This document shows, piece by piece, positions 63,948 to 64,000 of a stretch of 64,000 nt of DNA; the first letter of the stretch is position 1, and each line of letters opens with the position of its first letter. Position numbers and translations under genes: made by a program. A model generated the notes under the pieces. The model did not search any database. It worked only from the letters and a program-made list of their open reading frames with translations, and was not told where the DNA came from. This DNA comes from Fasciola hepatica (Eukaryota > Platyhelminthes > Trematoda > Plagiorchiida > Fasciolidae), in the NCBI GenBank assembly GCA_948099385.1, contig CANUEZ040000165.1, positions 1,624,501-1,688,500 on the forward strand. Direction: 5' to 3'.

Positions 63948-64000
63948 ACCTTACACTGGCACTTTGTTTGACTGAGCGCACGGCGGACGTTGCGATTGGG

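Noticed and set aside
1..64000. Bacterial-type features such as CRISPR arrays, operons or ribosome binding sites
   Set aside because: The content is wholly eukaryotic retroelements, and no regularly spaced repeat array was seen.

Overview
The window is eukaryotic, repeat-rich DNA and holds no intact single-copy host gene. The best clue to the organism is two copies of a 31-33 nt sequence (7,248-7,278 on + and 43,688-43,720 on -) that reads ..TTAACGGTTCTCTGCCC.. and ends in ..GTGCATG. From memory, this is the trans-spliced leader (SL) of Fasciola-type digenean flukes. Together with CR1/Jockey-like LINEs, Gypsy and Bel/Pao LTR elements, I infer a trematode flatworm genome, probably fasciolid. 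That is recall and not a database search.

Layout. 1-8.5 kb: the pol end of a decayed Bel/Pao element (+), two 3' ends of a LINE I call LINE C (-), a decayed MULE-type transposase gene with a recognisable 43-nt intron (4,815-6,881, -), and a retrocopy of a trans-spliced p24/TMED cargo-receptor mRNA (7,248-8,430, +). 8.5-16 kb: a decayed LINE C copy (-) with ORF1, endonuclease and reverse transcriptase. 16-22.9 kb: mostly unrecognised. 22.9-26.7 kb: a LINE C scrap and a second decayed Bel/Pao (-). 26.8-30.7 kb: a Bel/Pao element (+) with both LTRs but an internal deletion of the RT, RNase H and integrase cores. 31.3-32.76 kb: a decayed LINE A-type RT (+).

32.76-47.71 kb is one Gypsy element (family 2, -) opened by three later insertions: a LINE C copy in its 3' LTR, a Gypsy family-1 element (+, 38,939-43,398, target duplication AGTG) in its integrase, and a 154-bp SINE-like insert (43,569-43,722) in its integrase. 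The small insert has the spliced leader as its 5' head and a LINE A-like 3' tail with a (CTGAA)n end. 48.0-51.7 kb has a LINE A 3' scrap (-) and a decayed LINE B (+).

51.7-63.95 kb is a second nest. A decayed LINE A (+) was split by a second Gypsy family-1 element (-, 53,094-59,122), itself carrying a Bel/Pao solo LTR with 5-bp duplication GCCTC, and by a complete LINE A (-, 59,277-63,819) with two open ORFs and duplication GACT. That LINE is the most likely live element here.

The two Gypsy-1 copies have almost identical pol regions but clearly different LTR and leader sequences, and share an integrase D-to-N change and a one-base frameshift. The most novel candidate is the SL-headed SINE, whose tail suggests that it is mobilised by LINE A.
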